A DNA stretch of 64,000 nucleotides from Bacteroidia bacterium 43-41. Lineage in GTDB: Bacteria; Bacteroidota; Bacteroidia; Bacteroidales; Dysgonomonadaceae. Below are positions 18,260 through 27,992 of the stretch, piece by piece. The stretch is from NCBI GenBank assembly GCA_001898165.1, contig MKTD01000033.1:1-64000 (forward strand), read 5' to 3'. The notes beneath the pieces were generated by a model. That model saw only the letters and a list, made by a program, of their open reading frames with translations, had not been told where the DNA came from and did not search any database. The number at the start of each line of letters is the position of its first letter. The stretch's first letter is position 1. Position numbers and translations under genes: made by a program.

Positions 18260-19522
18260 TCACTTTTCCCACAGTTTCAGCAGTAGAAGCGGAACGAAGA
18301 ATATCAGGAATATAACCATTAGTTTACCCCAAAAGTTCGTTTTCAATCCTTCAACCTTTGCCAGGCTTTCCACTCCTCGCGATTCAAAATCGGGAATATC
18401 ACTATCGTCCCACTTATTGATGACGTTACCGTTTAACAGCAACATCAGTCCCGGATTAGAACGGATCATCGTTTTCAGTACCCTCTCATCAGCATGTACA
18501 AACCGAAAACCGGCATTGTTCCTCGCACTCCACGCCCCGATAAAATCGGCCGGAGACGAGGTAAGGCAATAAAAACCGCAACCGTTATTTTTTGCGAACC
18601 CGGCTGTTTTCTTAAAATCGTCAAGATGCTTTTTGTTCATCCCCTCCAACGAATGTGAAACCATCAAAAAATTGTAGTTCGTATCCGATAAAATCTGCTG
18701 TGTAATATCTTCCCCGGCAACAAAACCTTGCGACAAACTATCGTAAACAAGCGCCGAGAGATAAAAATCTTCTATTTTCGGCTTTTCACCCTCTTTAATC
18801 AGTTTGGTTTTCATCTCCACAAAGGTCCAGGTGGAATCGTTCCACGGATAGTTTTCTTCTGTAAACTCCTGCTCAATCCCATCTTTACTGTAAATAAAAA
18901 CATTTTTCACCACATCTGCTTTTTCAGGATCGATGTACATATTCTCAGGAATGTTGGCCCCGATATGATACGGGCGAAAATCGAAAACCGGCAGTTTCAC
19001 AACGTTGTAAACAGAAAAAGAGAATCCGAAAATAACAGAGAAAACAGCTGCCCGCCAAGCCCTCTTTGCGGAAAACAGAGAAGCCATCCGTTGGTGATAG
19101 CGTAATAAGACGACGGTACAAATTCCTAAAACGATATTTTTATAAAACGTCGCCCAGTTACTGATTATCAGCGCATCGCCAAAACAGCCGCAATCTTTGA
19201 CCGGGTTTTTCAACGCAATCCAAAGCGTGAGCGGAAGAAAAAAGGCCATAAAAACAGCTGTGAGCACGACAGTGGGTTTACGATAAATCCCCAACAGCAA
19301 AAAAACACCAATCAGAAATTCAAGAACGACCAGGACGATGGCTGCCGGCAAAGCTAAGGGAAAAAGGGCGGTAAGATCCAACGAGACAAGATAATCCTGA
19401 ATTTTATAAGTGAAACCTAACGGATCAACTGCTTTCACAAAGCCCGAAAAAGCAAAAGTAACCCCGAGAACAATCCGGGACAATTCGGTTAGAATTTTAA
19501 TAAATTTGTTTCGGGAATCCAT
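18260..19522 (-). CDS. DoxX-family membrane protein with C-terminal soluble domain
   Basis: A 420-residue inner-membrane protein. Four to five membrane helices occupy roughly residues 10-150 and match the DoxX/MauE-like fold, including GFVKAVDPLGF and the cysteine pair in VKDCGCFGD. Another helix near 160-180 leads to a periplasmic domain (about 190-395), and a final helix lies at the C-terminus (VIFLIFFVPLLLL). The CGCFGD motif and the soluble domain suggest thiol or redox chemistry in the envelope, as proposed for MauE-like proteins; that is inference. It is between the DUF1599 gene and tpiA in a conserved Bacteroidales order. Confidence 0.8.
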   Translation of the reverse strand: MDSRNKFIKILTELSRIVLGVTFAFSGFVKAVDPLGFTYKIQDYLVSLDLTALFPLALPAAIVLVVLEFLIGVFLLLGIYRKPTVVLTAVFMAFFLPLTLWIALKNPVKDCGCFGDALIISNWATFYKNIVLGICTVVLLRYHQRMASLFSAKRAWRAAVFSVIFGFSFSVYNVVKLPVFDFRPYHIGANIPENMYIDPEKADVVKNVFIYSKDGIEQEFTEENYPWNDSTWTFVEMKTKLIKEGEKPKIEDFYLSALVYDSLSQGFVAGEDITQQILSDTNYNFLMVSHSLEGMNKKHLDDFKKTAGFAKNNGCGFYCLTSSPADFIGAWSARNNAGFRFVHADERVLKTMIRSNPGLMLLLNGNVINKWDDSDIPDFESRGVESLAKVEGLKTNFWGKLMVIFLIFFVPLLLLKLWEK

Positions 19523-19676
19523 CTCTTTTATTGTTTATTATGCTCACTACCCGCAAAGTGTTCTCATCCTTTAGCGCCTACCGGGGCGAAGCATTCTACC
19601 TGCATTTATTATTTTACAGTTCGTTTGTTATTCACCATTGAATTACTACTGAATAACCATCGAATTACTATCGAAT

Positions 19677-20222
19677 TTATTCTTCTCCAAAATGAAGTTT
19701 TATCAAACCAAACAGGGCATAATTAACAATATCGGTATAATTCGCATCAATACCCTCGGAAGCAATGGTTTTTCCCTGCTTATTCTCCATCTCTTTTATC
19801 CGGAATAACTTCGCCAGTATCAAATCGGTGTATGAGCTGACACGCATACTGCGCCAGGCCTCATCATAATCGTGATTTTTGGCGTACATCAATTCTTTGG
19901 CAGCGGTGATGTATTTATCGAAAAGCTGCAATGCCGTTTCTTTGGTGATATCAACACTATCGGCATACCCCAGTTCAAGCTGTATCAAACCCATAATGCC
20001 GTAATTGACAATTCCGATGAATTCCGGAAAAATGCCCTCGCCTACCTTACTTTCCTTCTTTATCTCTAACGAACGAATCCGGTTCGCTTTAATCAATAAC
20101 TGGTCGGTTACCGATTCGGGACGCAAAATCCGCCACGTAGGACCGTAATCGCTCGATTTTTTCTCGAACATGCTTCTGCAGATGGCTATCACCTCATCGA
20201 ATTGCCGGTTTGTTTCACTCAT
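19677..20222 (-). CDS. DUF1599 protein with internal duplication
   Basis: A 181-residue soluble protein of the DUF1599 family. It consists of two copies of a motif of about 80 residues: the first has KKSSDYGPTWRILRPES and the second KNHDYDEAWRSMRVSS, each followed by a helix with an (L/K)xxRIxxxE pattern and a closing GLIxLxxG segment. The D-Y-x-x-x-W signature recalls all-alpha NTP pyrophosphohydrolase-like folds, but the function is unknown. It heads the DoxX-tpiA direction with a 154-bp gap before the DoxX gene. Confidence 0.8.
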   Translation of the reverse strand: MSETNRQFDEVIAICRSMFEKKSSDYGPTWRILRPESVTDQLLIKANRIRSLEIKKESKVGEGIFPEFIGIVNYGIMGLIQLELGYADSVDITKETALQLFDKYITAAKELMYAKNHDYDEAWRSMRVSSYTDLILAKLFRIKEMENKQGKTIASEGIDANYTDIVNYALFGLIKLHFGEE

Positions 20223-20248
20223 ATGGATGGCTTTAAGTTATGGAGCAA

Positions 20249-20279
20249 CAAAGTTAAACAAAAAAAGAAAAAGGCACAA
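20249..20279 (-). promoter_or_regulatory. Promoter of the DUF1599 gene
   Basis: On the minus strand a -7 TAACTTTG (20249-20256) is preceded by CTTG (20276-20279, three of four matches to the -33 TTTG) with a 19-bp spacer. The DUF1599 start lies 26 bp downstream. Confidence 0.5.
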
Positions 20280-20321
20280 GTTCAACATCCTGTACCTTCT
20301 CCTCTTAATTATGAATTTATT

Positions 20322-21335
20322 TTATGAAACTCTCAATGATTTTCCTACCCGTAACGTGGTCTTTGGTGTAATGTTGTTCAGACTGCATAACCTGGATACG
20401 GACAAGCCGTGCGTTCTGGCAATGGCTCCCAGCGTATCACCGCTTTTAATCCGGTGATATTTCACACTTCCCGAAACGTATTTGTTATTGTTGGTAGATG
20501 TGGGTTCCTTATAGTTGCCGTTACGGGCAAGGACCCTGCTGCTTTGGGATGTTTTTCTGTAACTCGAATTGGTAACCAGATACTCATCGCGGTGACAAAC
20601 GTTGTTGTTGAAGTCGATGAGAAAATTCGGATCGATGGGTTTTCCCAGAAACCGGGTTTCAAAGTGCAGGTGGGGACCGGTTGATCTTCCTGTGTTTCCA
20701 CCCAATGCGATGGGTTGCCCTGATTTAACAAAGTCGTTTTCCTTCACTAAAAACTTCGACAAGTGCCCATAGACGGTCTCTAATCCATTTACGTGGCGGA
20801 CAACCGTATAATACCCGTAACCTCTTCTCTCAAATTGCTGTACCCTGACTTTCCCGTCGAAAGCGGCATAGACGGTGTCACCAACCTGTAATTTCAAATC
20901 AATGCCGTAATGGTAACGACGGCTTCCCCTTCTTCCGAAGTTTGAAGTCATCTTGCCCTCCCGGGGCATTGAAAAATTGGTGAGATTAACAATAAAAGAA
21001 TCGGGAGCATTTTTTAAAGCCCCGTAAATATCCACATGGGCATTTTGCCATACACCACCGTAAATATCGTCGCACGGGATTTCGTTTACATCAAATGTTT
21101 CACGGGTAGCTTCAGCTTCATCAAGAACGGACAAGTCCATTTTGAGTTTTATACCGTCGGCAAATAATCCTTCCTGATTTCCTAAACTTGTACTGTGTAA
21201 TTGTTTGTAATTAACTTCCGATCTGGACTTTGCGGATGATTCCACTTTTGACTGAGCAAAAGCACTTAATGTGGAAAACACCAAAGATACGGACAATAGT
21301 ACTTTTACCTTAGATAAGTTTTTATTCCTCTCCAT
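20322..21335 (-). CDS. M23-family murein peptidase with C-terminal LysM
   Basis: A 337-residue secreted peptidoglycan endopeptidase. The signal peptide ends near SAFAQ (residue 28). The LytM/M23 domain (about residues 130-245) has its zinc ligands in HYGIDL (about 149-154), YGHLS and GPHLHFE (about 226-232), so it should be active. A single LysM repeat follows at the C-terminus (about 290-336, YHRIKSGDTLGAIA), which would bind glycan strands. It is downstream of ndk with 27 bp between them. Confidence 0.93.
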   Translation of the reverse strand: MERNKNLSKVKVLLSVSLVFSTLSAFAQSKVESSAKSRSEVNYKQLHSTSLGNQEGLFADGIKLKMDLSVLDEAEATRETFDVNEIPCDDIYGGVWQNAHVDIYGALKNAPDSFIVNLTNFSMPREGKMTSNFGRRGSRRYHYGIDLKLQVGDTVYAAFDGKVRVQQFERRGYGYYTVVRHVNGLETVYGHLSKFLVKENDFVKSGQPIALGGNTGRSTGPHLHFETRFLGKPIDPNFLIDFNNNVCHRDEYLVTNSSYRKTSQSSRVLARNGNYKEPTSTNNNKYVSGSVKYHRIKSGDTLGAIARTHGLSVSRLCSLNNITPKTTLRVGKSLRVS

Positions 21336-21362
21336 AATAATCGCTTAATTCATTCACTGATG

Positions 21363-21824
21363 TCAGACTTCATCGTTAGCATAAAGATTAACGAAAGCCG
21401 GTGGCGGATAATTAAAAATTTCGTTTTCCGAAAAAAAGCGTTTTAATTCTGCTTCTGCCGTCTCAGGAGAATCAGACGCGTGAACGACATTCTCCTGCAC
21501 ACTAACACTGTAATCTCCTCTGATAGTTCCCGGTTGAGCTTTTCTTCCGTTTGTCGGCCCCGTCATCATTCTCACCACTTCAACGGCTTCTAAACCTTCC
21601 AACGCCATAACAATTACCGGGCTTACCTGCATCGATTCTTTAATACGTTTGAAAAATGGCTTCTCCTTTAAATGAGAATAATGTTCTTCCAATATTGAGT
21701 CAGACAGAGACACCATTTTCATTCCCACAATTTGAAGCCCTTTTTTTTCGAACCGCGAAACAACTTCACCCACAATGCTCCGTTGTACCGCCGAGGGCTT
21801 TAGAATTACTAATGTTTTCTCCAT
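21363..21824 (-). CDS. ndk: Nucleoside diphosphate kinase
   Basis: Moves the gamma-phosphate of NTPs to NDPs through a phospho-histidine. The start at 21824 (MEKTLVILKPSAVQR) matches the family N-terminus; the longer frame to 21890 adds a hydrophobic stretch with no family match. The 153-residue product has the ATP-site KPSAV motif and the catalytic histidine in VVHASDSPE (about 118), where most relatives have HGSDS. The C-terminus ends NLYANDEV. Complete. Confidence 0.95.
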   Translation of the reverse strand: MEKTLVILKPSAVQRSIVGEVVSRFEKKGLQIVGMKMVSLSDSILEEHYSHLKEKPFFKRIKESMQVSPVIVMALEGLEAVEVVRMMTGPTNGRKAQPGTIRGDYSVSVQENVVHASDSPETAEAELKRFFSENEIFNYPPPAFVNLYANDEV

Positions 21825-22197
21825 TAAATCTGATAATAATAAAAAGAAAATGACCTTTGAATAACTATTTTTTTCCTTAATCCTTTCCAAAGTAAGTTGT
21901 TTCCTTTTTTTTGACCAAATTATCTTTCAACTAATTTATGCGTGTAAACTTCAACAAAATTAAACTTTTGTTAAAATATTAGACTATATCGCTAATTATA
22001 AGCATATTAAATGGAAATATGTTTAAAAACATAAATCGCCGCTTTTAACTTTTACAAATATCGATTAACATTCATTTGAGTGCAAGTTTGAAGTTATCGT
22101 GCAAAAGAAACTTGTTGAAGCATATTGTTTTTTACTTTTTTTAATAACATCTAAGTAAAAATGAGGCTTTAACACAAAAACATACTGATTGTTTTCT
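21825..22197. other. AT-rich divergent intergenic region
   Basis: The 420-bp gap between the divergent ndk and DUF2723 starts is very AT-rich. Apart from the -7 box at 22198 I see no hairpin, repeat or small frame that can be supported. Confidence 0.5.
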
Positions 22198-22205
22198 TAC
22201 CTTTG
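22198..22205 (+). promoter_or_regulatory. -7 box of the DUF2723 gene
   Basis: TACCTTTG matches TAnnTTTG exactly. It overlaps the TTG at 22203, which rules out that codon as translation start and supports the ATG at 22245. Confidence 0.6.
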
Positions 22206-22244
22206 CTCAAATTTTCGGTTACGCACTATTTTGATCACGAAATA

Positions 22245-25200
22245 ATGAAGAAATACAAACTTATCAACACAATTTCAGGCTGGGCTGTTTTTGTAGTTGC
22301 CGCGATTGTTTATCTCTTAACAATAGAATCGTCGGGCAGTTTCTGGGACTGTGGCGAATTTATCTCAACAGCTTATCGATTAGAAGTAGGGCACCCGCCC
22401 GGAGCCCCCATCTTTATGCTCCTCGCAAACCTGTTTACGCAATTCACCGGCGACCCCGGACAAGTTGCCAAAATGGTCAACAGCATGTCGGCATTACTAA
22501 GCGCATTCACCATCCTTTTCCTGTTTTGGACCATTACGCACCTGACCCGCAAATTAGTGATGGGGGAGAAAAACGAAGAGTTAACTCCCGGACAAACTAT
22601 CGCCGTGATTGGCAGCGGGTTGGTTGGAGCTTTGGTTTATACATTTTCAGATACGTTTTGGTTCTCCGCGGTGGAAGGTGAAGTTTATGCCTTTTCATCG
22701 ATGCTCACCGCACTGGTTTTCTGGCTGATACTCAAATGGGAAGATAATGCGGAAAAGCCCGATTCCGATAAATGGATCGTCCTCATTGCATACATTATGG
22801 GGCTTTCCATCGGCGTTCACCTGCTGAACCTGTTGTGTATCCCCGCCATTGTGATGGTTTATTACTGCAAGAAAACCGAAAATCCGACGTGGAAAGGCGG
22901 ATTATTATCGTTGTTGCTCTCTTTCGGCCTGATCCTTATTTTAATGTACGGAATTATTCCGGGATTCACGAAAGTGGGCGGCTGGTTCGAACTTTTCTTT
23001 GTGAACACATTGGGCATGTCCTATAATTCTGGAGTTACCGTTTACCTGATCCTGTTGGTGGCAAGCATCGTTTGGGCGTTGTTCGAAAGCCTTTCCGGCA
23101 AAGGCGACCTGAAGAGGGCCAGAATAGCTTTCTTATTCAGCATCGGCTTGTCAGGAATTTTATTTATCGGAAGCAGCGCCTGGCTCTGGATCGTTCTTAT
23201 CGGGGTAGCCCTCTATTTCGTTTTCTCCAAGAACAAGCTGAACGTCAAATTTCTCAATCTTTCCATGTCGTGCCTGTTGGTTATCCTTATCGGATTTTCC
23301 GCGTACGCCATTATCCCGATCCGGTCATCGGCCAATACCCCGCTGGACTTGAATTCTCCCGAGGATGTATTCTCACTCGGCAGTTACCTCAACCGTGAAC
23401 AGTACGGGCAAACGCCCATCATCTACGGGACCACGTATGCTTCACAAATTGTAAGGGACAATCAGGGACGCGCTGAAATTGCCAATGAAAAAAAATCGTA
23501 CAGCAGGGTTGTAAAAACCTCCGAAAATCAGAAAGACCGATACATAGAGTCCAAAGTTTCCACATACAAATACGACAACACCATGCTCTTTCCGCGCATG
23601 CATACACATCCGTCGGAGCCGGGCTACGGTAACCATATCCAGGGGTATGAAAATTGGGGCGGCATTACCGACAGAAATAAAAAACCCACGCTGATCGAAA
23701 ACATGAAATTCCTTTTCAATTACCAGATCAATTTCATGTATTGGCGCTACTTCATGTGGAATTTCTCCGGCAGGCAAAACGATATCCAGGCAGATGGAGG
23801 AATTACCAAAGGGAACTGGATAACCGGAATAAAGTTTATCGACGATGGGATTCTCGGCCTGGGCCCGCAAGACCATATCGCTCCCGAAGTAGTCGATAAC
23901 AAAGGACACAACAAATACTACATGCTGCCTTTCCTTTTGGGAATCATCGGCATTGTTTACCAACTGAAACGGAAACAGAAAGGACAACAAAGCTTTTCTA
24001 TCGTCTTTCTGCTGTTCTTCATGACGGGATTAGCCATCGTGTTGTACCTCAACCAAACACCTTATGAACCTCGCGAACGTGATTACGCCTATGCCGGATC
24101 ATTCTATGCCTACGCCATCTGGGTGGGTATGGGGGTTGCCGGGCTCGGCCGTTATCTGCGGAAATTTATAAAGAACACTGCGTTGGCAGCATCGCTTGCC
24201 AGTGCTGCCTGTTTGCTGATCCCCCTTCAAATGGCGGGACAAACCTGGGACGATCACGACCGGTCGGGGCGTACCCTGGCTCGTGATACCGGCATGAACT
24301 ACCTGAGTTGCGTTGAGCCGAACGGCATTCTCTTCACCAATGGCGACAACGATACTTATCCGCTTTGGTATGCTCAGGAAACAGAAGGTTTCCGTACCGA
24401 TGTCCGCGTCACCAACTTAAGTTTCCTGCAAACCGAATGGTATGTAGATCAGATGCTTCGCCAGTCATACGAGTCAACTCCGCTGCCCATCAAATGGGAC
24501 AGGGATAAATATTGGGGCGATGCGGCAAGCGCGGCTTTCGTCATTTCAAAAAACGAAATTCAAAACGTATTGAAGCAAAACAACATCCCATCCGTTTCAT
24601 ACGGGCAATACTACGATGTAAACGCTTACAGGGACAGCATTCCGCTCAAGGAGTTAATGGAAAACCTGCGTACGGGGCAATACAAACCGGCAAACCCGTT
24701 CAACACCGGAAATACACAGGTTATCCCCTCAAACAAGCTTTACCTGGAGATAGATACTGCAGCTATAGATTGGGCGTCGTTCAATTCCAAACCGGCAGAG
24801 AAGATGTTCATCAACCTGGGTGAAAAATCGGCCGTTTACCGCCAGGAAATGATGATTATGGACTTGCTAGCCAATATCAACGACGACAACTGGAAGCGCC
24901 CGATATACTATGCAACAACGGTTGACAGAAACCTGTATATGAACCTGCAGAATTCCAATTTTTCCCTCACGGGCCTTGCCTATCAGATTGTTCCCGGCAC
25001 ACCGCTGAGCGGCGGCGTGAACACCGAAAAAACCTACGACAACATGATGAATAAGTTCCGCTGGGGAGGATTGGAGAAAAATCCGGATATCTATTTAGAT
25101 GAAACCTGCCGCCGGATGATATCGACCTTCAGGCTCTACTTCAATCAATTAATCGAAGCACTGATTGAAGAAGGCAAGAACGACAAAGCCATCGCCGCCC

Positions 25201-25706
25201 TTGATAAGGCAACAACGGTAATGCCCGGGAAAGCAGTAGCTTACGGCAACGACGGCATTATGTTTGCCCGGGCATATTACCGGTTGGGCGAAACAGAAAA
25301 AGCGCAGAGGCTGATGGATGAAATTGAGAAGAGGCTACAGGAAAACCTCGGTTGGTACGATCGGCTCACCCCAAGGCAAATGGGCAATACGATGGTTGAT
25401 ATCTACTACAACGTCAACTCGTTACTACTCATAACATCTGTTTATCAGGAGTTCGACAAGGAGAAATACAAAACCTATACGGATGATCTGCTGCAACGCG
25501 CCCAAACATACTATATGCAAGGTGCGGGATATGTAGGCGACATGATCCTGAAGGATGTGACAGACAGCTCTATTCGCGGGTATTATCGTTCGGGAGACGA
25601 TACTACCCTGCAGGCCTCGGAAGAAGCGACTATGCAAAAAGCATTGAAGCTGATGCAGCAGTTCAGCCCCCGATTGCTGGAACAATACAATAAGTCCCAA
25701 CAGTAG
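22245..25706 (+). CDS. DUF2723 (GT117-like) polytopic membrane protein
   Basis: A 1153-residue membrane protein of the DUF2723 family, regarded as a GT-C-type glycosyltransferase. The opening block after the first helix, SGSFWDCGEFISTAYRLEVGHPPGAP split over residues 31-56, carries the acidic residues expected in the first loop of GT-C enzymes. About a dozen membrane helices lie before residue 670, then a periplasmic domain, then a TPR-like C-terminus (about 975-1060, with KNDKAIAALDKAT). The acceptor is unknown; transfer of sugar to exported protein or lipid is likely. The start at 22245 is fixed by the -7 box at 22198. The deacetylase gene follows after 28 bp. Confidence 0.88.
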   Translation: MKKYKLINTISGWAVFVVAAIVYLLTIESSGSFWDCGEFISTAYRLEVGHPPGAPIFMLLANLFTQFTGDPGQVAKMVNSMSALLSAFTILFLFWTITHLTRKLVMGEKNEELTPGQTIAVIGSGLVGALVYTFSDTFWFSAVEGEVYAFSSMLTALVFWLILKWEDNAEKPDSDKWIVLIAYIMGLSIGVHLLNLLCIPAIVMVYYCKKTENPTWKGGLLSLLLSFGLILILMYGIIPGFTKVGGWFELFFVNTLGMSYNSGVTVYLILLVASIVWALFESLSGKGDLKRARIAFLFSIGLSGILFIGSSAWLWIVLIGVALYFVFSKNKLNVKFLNLSMSCLLVILIGFSAYAIIPIRSSANTPLDLNSPEDVFSLGSYLNREQYGQTPIIYGTTYASQIVRDNQGRAEIANEKKSYSRVVKTSENQKDRYIESKVSTYKYDNTMLFPRMHTHPSEPGYGNHIQGYENWGGITDRNKKPTLIENMKFLFNYQINFMYWRYFMWNFSGRQNDIQADGGITKGNWITGIKFIDDGILGLGPQDHIAPEVVDNKGHNKYYMLPFLLGIIGIVYQLKRKQKGQQSFSIVFLLFFMTGLAIVLYLNQTPYEPRERDYAYAGSFYAYAIWVGMGVAGLGRYLRKFIKNTALAASLASAACLLIPLQMAGQTWDDHDRSGRTLARDTGMNYLSCVEPNGILFTNGDNDTYPLWYAQETEGFRTDVRVTNLSFLQTEWYVDQMLRQSYESTPLPIKWDRDKYWGDAASAAFVISKNEIQNVLKQNNIPSVSYGQYYDVNAYRDSIPLKELMENLRTGQYKPANPFNTGNTQVIPSNKLYLEIDTAAIDWASFNSKPAEKMFINLGEKSAVYRQEMMIMDLLANINDDNWKRPIYYATTVDRNLYMNLQNSNFSLTGLAYQIVPGTPLSGGVNTEKTYDNMMNKFRWGGLEKNPDIYLDETCRRMISTFRLYFNQLIEALIEEGKNDKAIAALDKATTVMPGKAVAYGNDGIMFARAYYRLGETEKAQRLMDEIEKRLQENLGWYDRLTPRQMGNTMVDIYYNVNSLLLITSVYQEFDKEKYKTYTDDLLQRAQTYYMQGAGYVGDMILKDVTDSSIRGYYRSGDDTTLQASEEATMQKALKLMQQFSPRLLEQYNKSQQ

Positions 25707-25734
25707 AGACTTGTTCAATCCATCAAAGAGAGCT

Positions 25735-26352
25735 ATGCTGATTGAGCAACCGCCCCGTTTATACAGGATGCTGTTTCCGAACACCGTTTGGAGAATTGAA
25801 AATCCCGACCGGAAAACAGTTTACCTCACTTTCGACGACGGGCCCATTCCCGAAGTTACACCCTGGGTACTGGACATTTTGAACAGGTATGCCGTTAAGG
25901 CGACTTTTTTCTGCGTGGGCGACAATGTACGCAAATATCCCGGGGTTTACCGGCAAGTGACGGCGAACGGGCATCGGACGGGAAACCATACTTTTAACCA
26001 TTGGCAAGGGTGGAAACACGGCCTGAGGAAATTCATCCACAATACAAACCGGGCAAAAGAACTGATCGACTCGCCACTGTTTCGTCCCCCGCACGGCCAT
26101 CTTGGGATGAACCAGTGCAAAAAATTGCAGGATGCCGGATACCGGATTATTATGTGGGACGTCGTCACACGCGATTACAGCCGGTTTATGTCGCCCGAAC
26201 AGGTCTTGCAAAATGTGAAACACTATACAAGAGATGGCTCCATCATTGTATTTCACGACTCACTAAAAGCCGAAAAGAACCTGAGGTATGCCTTGCCTAA
26301 GGCCATTGAGTGGTTGCTGGAAGAAGGATATACATTTGAATTGATCCCCTGA
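25735..26352 (+). CDS. Polysaccharide deacetylase (NodB homology)
   Basis: A 205-residue carbohydrate esterase family 4-type deacetylase. The NodB motifs are visible: TFDDGP (about 33-38) with the catalytic and metal-binding aspartates, HTFNH for the histidine ligands, and RPPHGH for the third motif. The start at 25735 follows an AAAGAGAG ribosome-binding stretch; the TTG at 25711 is less likely. No signal peptide is seen, so it may act at the cytoplasmic face or be exported in another way. It is 28 bp downstream of the DUF2723 gene, suggesting one transcript. A small hairpin (ATTCCGG/CCGGAAT, 26410-26430) lies downstream without a T-run. Confidence 0.9.
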   Translation: MLIEQPPRLYRMLFPNTVWRIENPDRKTVYLTFDDGPIPEVTPWVLDILNRYAVKATFFCVGDNVRKYPGVYRQVTANGHRTGNHTFNHWQGWKHGLRKFIHNTNRAKELIDSPLFRPPHGHLGMNQCKKLQDAGYRIIMWDVVTRDYSRFMSPEQVLQNVKHYTRDGSIIVFHDSLKAEKNLRYALPKAIEWLLEEGYTFELIP

Positions 26353-26499
26353 TGGGCAACAATCATGCCCCCCGGACCTATCAGGCTGCAGGATCATGGA
26401 GACCCCAGCATTCCGGTCAGTTTCCGGAATATCTGGATAAGAGAGTTGTAAGAATAAAGATTTTTTTCACTATTCTTCCTTTTTTGAAATTAAAACACT

Positions 26500-26507
26500 T
26501 ATCTTTG
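26500..26507 (+). promoter_or_regulatory. -7 box of the nqr operon
   Basis: TATCTTTG matches the Bacteroidota -7 consensus; the nqrA start lies 108 bp downstream, leaving a leader of about 100 nt in which no leader peptide or riboswitch was recognised. Confidence 0.6.
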
Positions 26508-26615
26508 CACCTTAAACGGAAAATGGCTATCCATCTTCACAGCTTGTTTCTTATAAAACTCTGATTGACAGCCATTCATCCCGAAAAAACCAACAGTTAT
26601 TTTTATCAATCAAAT

Positions 26616-27962
26616 ATGGCTAATCGAATTAAAATCAAGAAAGGCTTGCAAATTCCTTTGTTAGGAAAACCCGAAGAAACGTTTCGCGGCGAAATAACAA
26701 GCGAATATGTACAGGTATGCCCGGAAGATTTTCAAGGAATCACGCCCAAGCTGAAAGTCAAGGTGGGTGATACCGTGAAAGCCGGACAAGCGCTATTTTT
26801 CTCAAAGATGTATCCGGATATGATGTTTGCATCTCCCGCCAGCGGAACAGTCACGGCCATCGATCGTGGAGAAAAAAGGCGAATCCTGAATGTTACCGTC
26901 AAAGCCGACAGAGAAAATGTTTACGAAGACTACGGCAAAAAAGAGATTGCTACGTTGTCTGCCGAAGAGATCAAAAAGGCACTGCTCAACGCCGGTATCT
27001 GGTTTGTCATCAAACAACGCCCTTACGATGTTGTCGCCAATCCCGGCAAAGAACCGCGCGATATTTTCGTTACCGGATTCGATACCGCTCCACTGGCCCC
27101 CTCGTATGATTTTATCCTGAAAGGGCAGGAAGCCGACTTACAAACCGGGTTGAACGCATTAGCCAAACTCACCAAAGGGAAAGTATATCTCTCCATTAGT
27201 CCCAACACGAAGAACGAAGGGTTAAGAAATGCCAAAAACGTGACAATAACCGAGTTTGAAGGACCGCATCCCGCCGGGAACACCGGTGTGCAGATCAATC
27301 ACCTGGCTCCCGTAAACAGGGGCGAAACGGTTTGGACGTTAAACGCCCTGGATGTTCTGTTTATCGGAAGGCTTTTCAACAAAGGCGTTGTCGATCTTAC
27401 CCGCACAGTAGCACTCACCGGCTCGGAGATAAAACAAACCGGCTATTACAAGATACTGATCGGCACGCAGTTGACTAAACTCTTCGCAGGGAACGTTAGC
27501 GGAAAAGGCAACTTGCGCCACATCAGCGGAAACGTGCTGACCGGAACCAAAATAACGGGCGACGGCGTGCTTCGCGCCAACCACTCCCAAGTGACCGTAA
27601 TTCCGGAAGGCGACGATGTTCACGAAGCTTTTGGATGGGCATCGGTATCGCCAAAACGCTACAGCGCCGGAGCCACCTATTTACAACTGAAAAAAGCCTA
27701 TCGCCTGGATGCACGTCTGATGGGCGGTCCCAGAGCCATTATCGTTTCCAACGAATACGACAAAGTATTTCCCATGGATATTTTCCCCGAACAGTTGATT
27801 AAATCTATCCTGGCTTTCAATATCGACAAGATGGAACAACTGGGGATCTACGAAGTAGCGCCCGAAGATTTCGCACTTTGCGAGTTTGTGGACACCTCCA
27901 AGCTGGAACTCCAGAGAATTGTCCGCACAGGATTGGACATGCTGAGAAAAGAGATGGAATAA
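26616..27962 (+). CDS. nqrA: Na+-translocating NADH:quinone reductase subunit A
   Basis: Cytoplasmic, cofactor-poor subunit of the Na+-pumping NADH:quinone oxidoreductase, involved in quinone binding. The ATG at 26616 gives 448 residues, the usual length, and starts MANRIKIKKGLQIPLLGKP; the upstream TTG at 26565 is rejected. Blocks KVKVGDTVKAGQALFF, ASGTVTAIDRGEKR and the C-terminal RTGLDMLRKEME are typical of NqrA. First gene of nqrABCDEF, with 30 bp to nqrB. Confidence 0.96.
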   Translation: MANRIKIKKGLQIPLLGKPEETFRGEITSEYVQVCPEDFQGITPKLKVKVGDTVKAGQALFFSKMYPDMMFASPASGTVTAIDRGEKRRILNVTVKADRENVYEDYGKKEIATLSAEEIKKALLNAGIWFVIKQRPYDVVANPGKEPRDIFVTGFDTAPLAPSYDFILKGQEADLQTGLNALAKLTKGKVYLSISPNTKNEGLRNAKNVTITEFEGPHPAGNTGVQINHLAPVNRGETVWTLNALDVLFIGRLFNKGVVDLTRTVALTGSEIKQTGYYKILIGTQLTKLFAGNVSGKGNLRHISGNVLTGTKITGDGVLRANHSQVTVIPEGDDVHEAFGWASVSPKRYSAGATYLQLKKAYRLDARLMGGPRAIIVSNEYDKVFPMDIFPEQLIKSILAFNIDKMEQLGIYEVAPEDFALCEFVDTSKLELQRIVRTGLDMLRKEME

Positions 27963-27992
27963 CAGTAACATAAAATATAAAACTATAATATA

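Noticed and set aside
23442-23990. Long minus-strand frame inside the DUF2723 gene
   Set aside because: Antisense to a clear coding region, with no domain; typical shadow frame.
26352-26564. Small frame between the deacetylase and nqrA
   Set aside because: It spans the nqr -7 box and has no conserved character.
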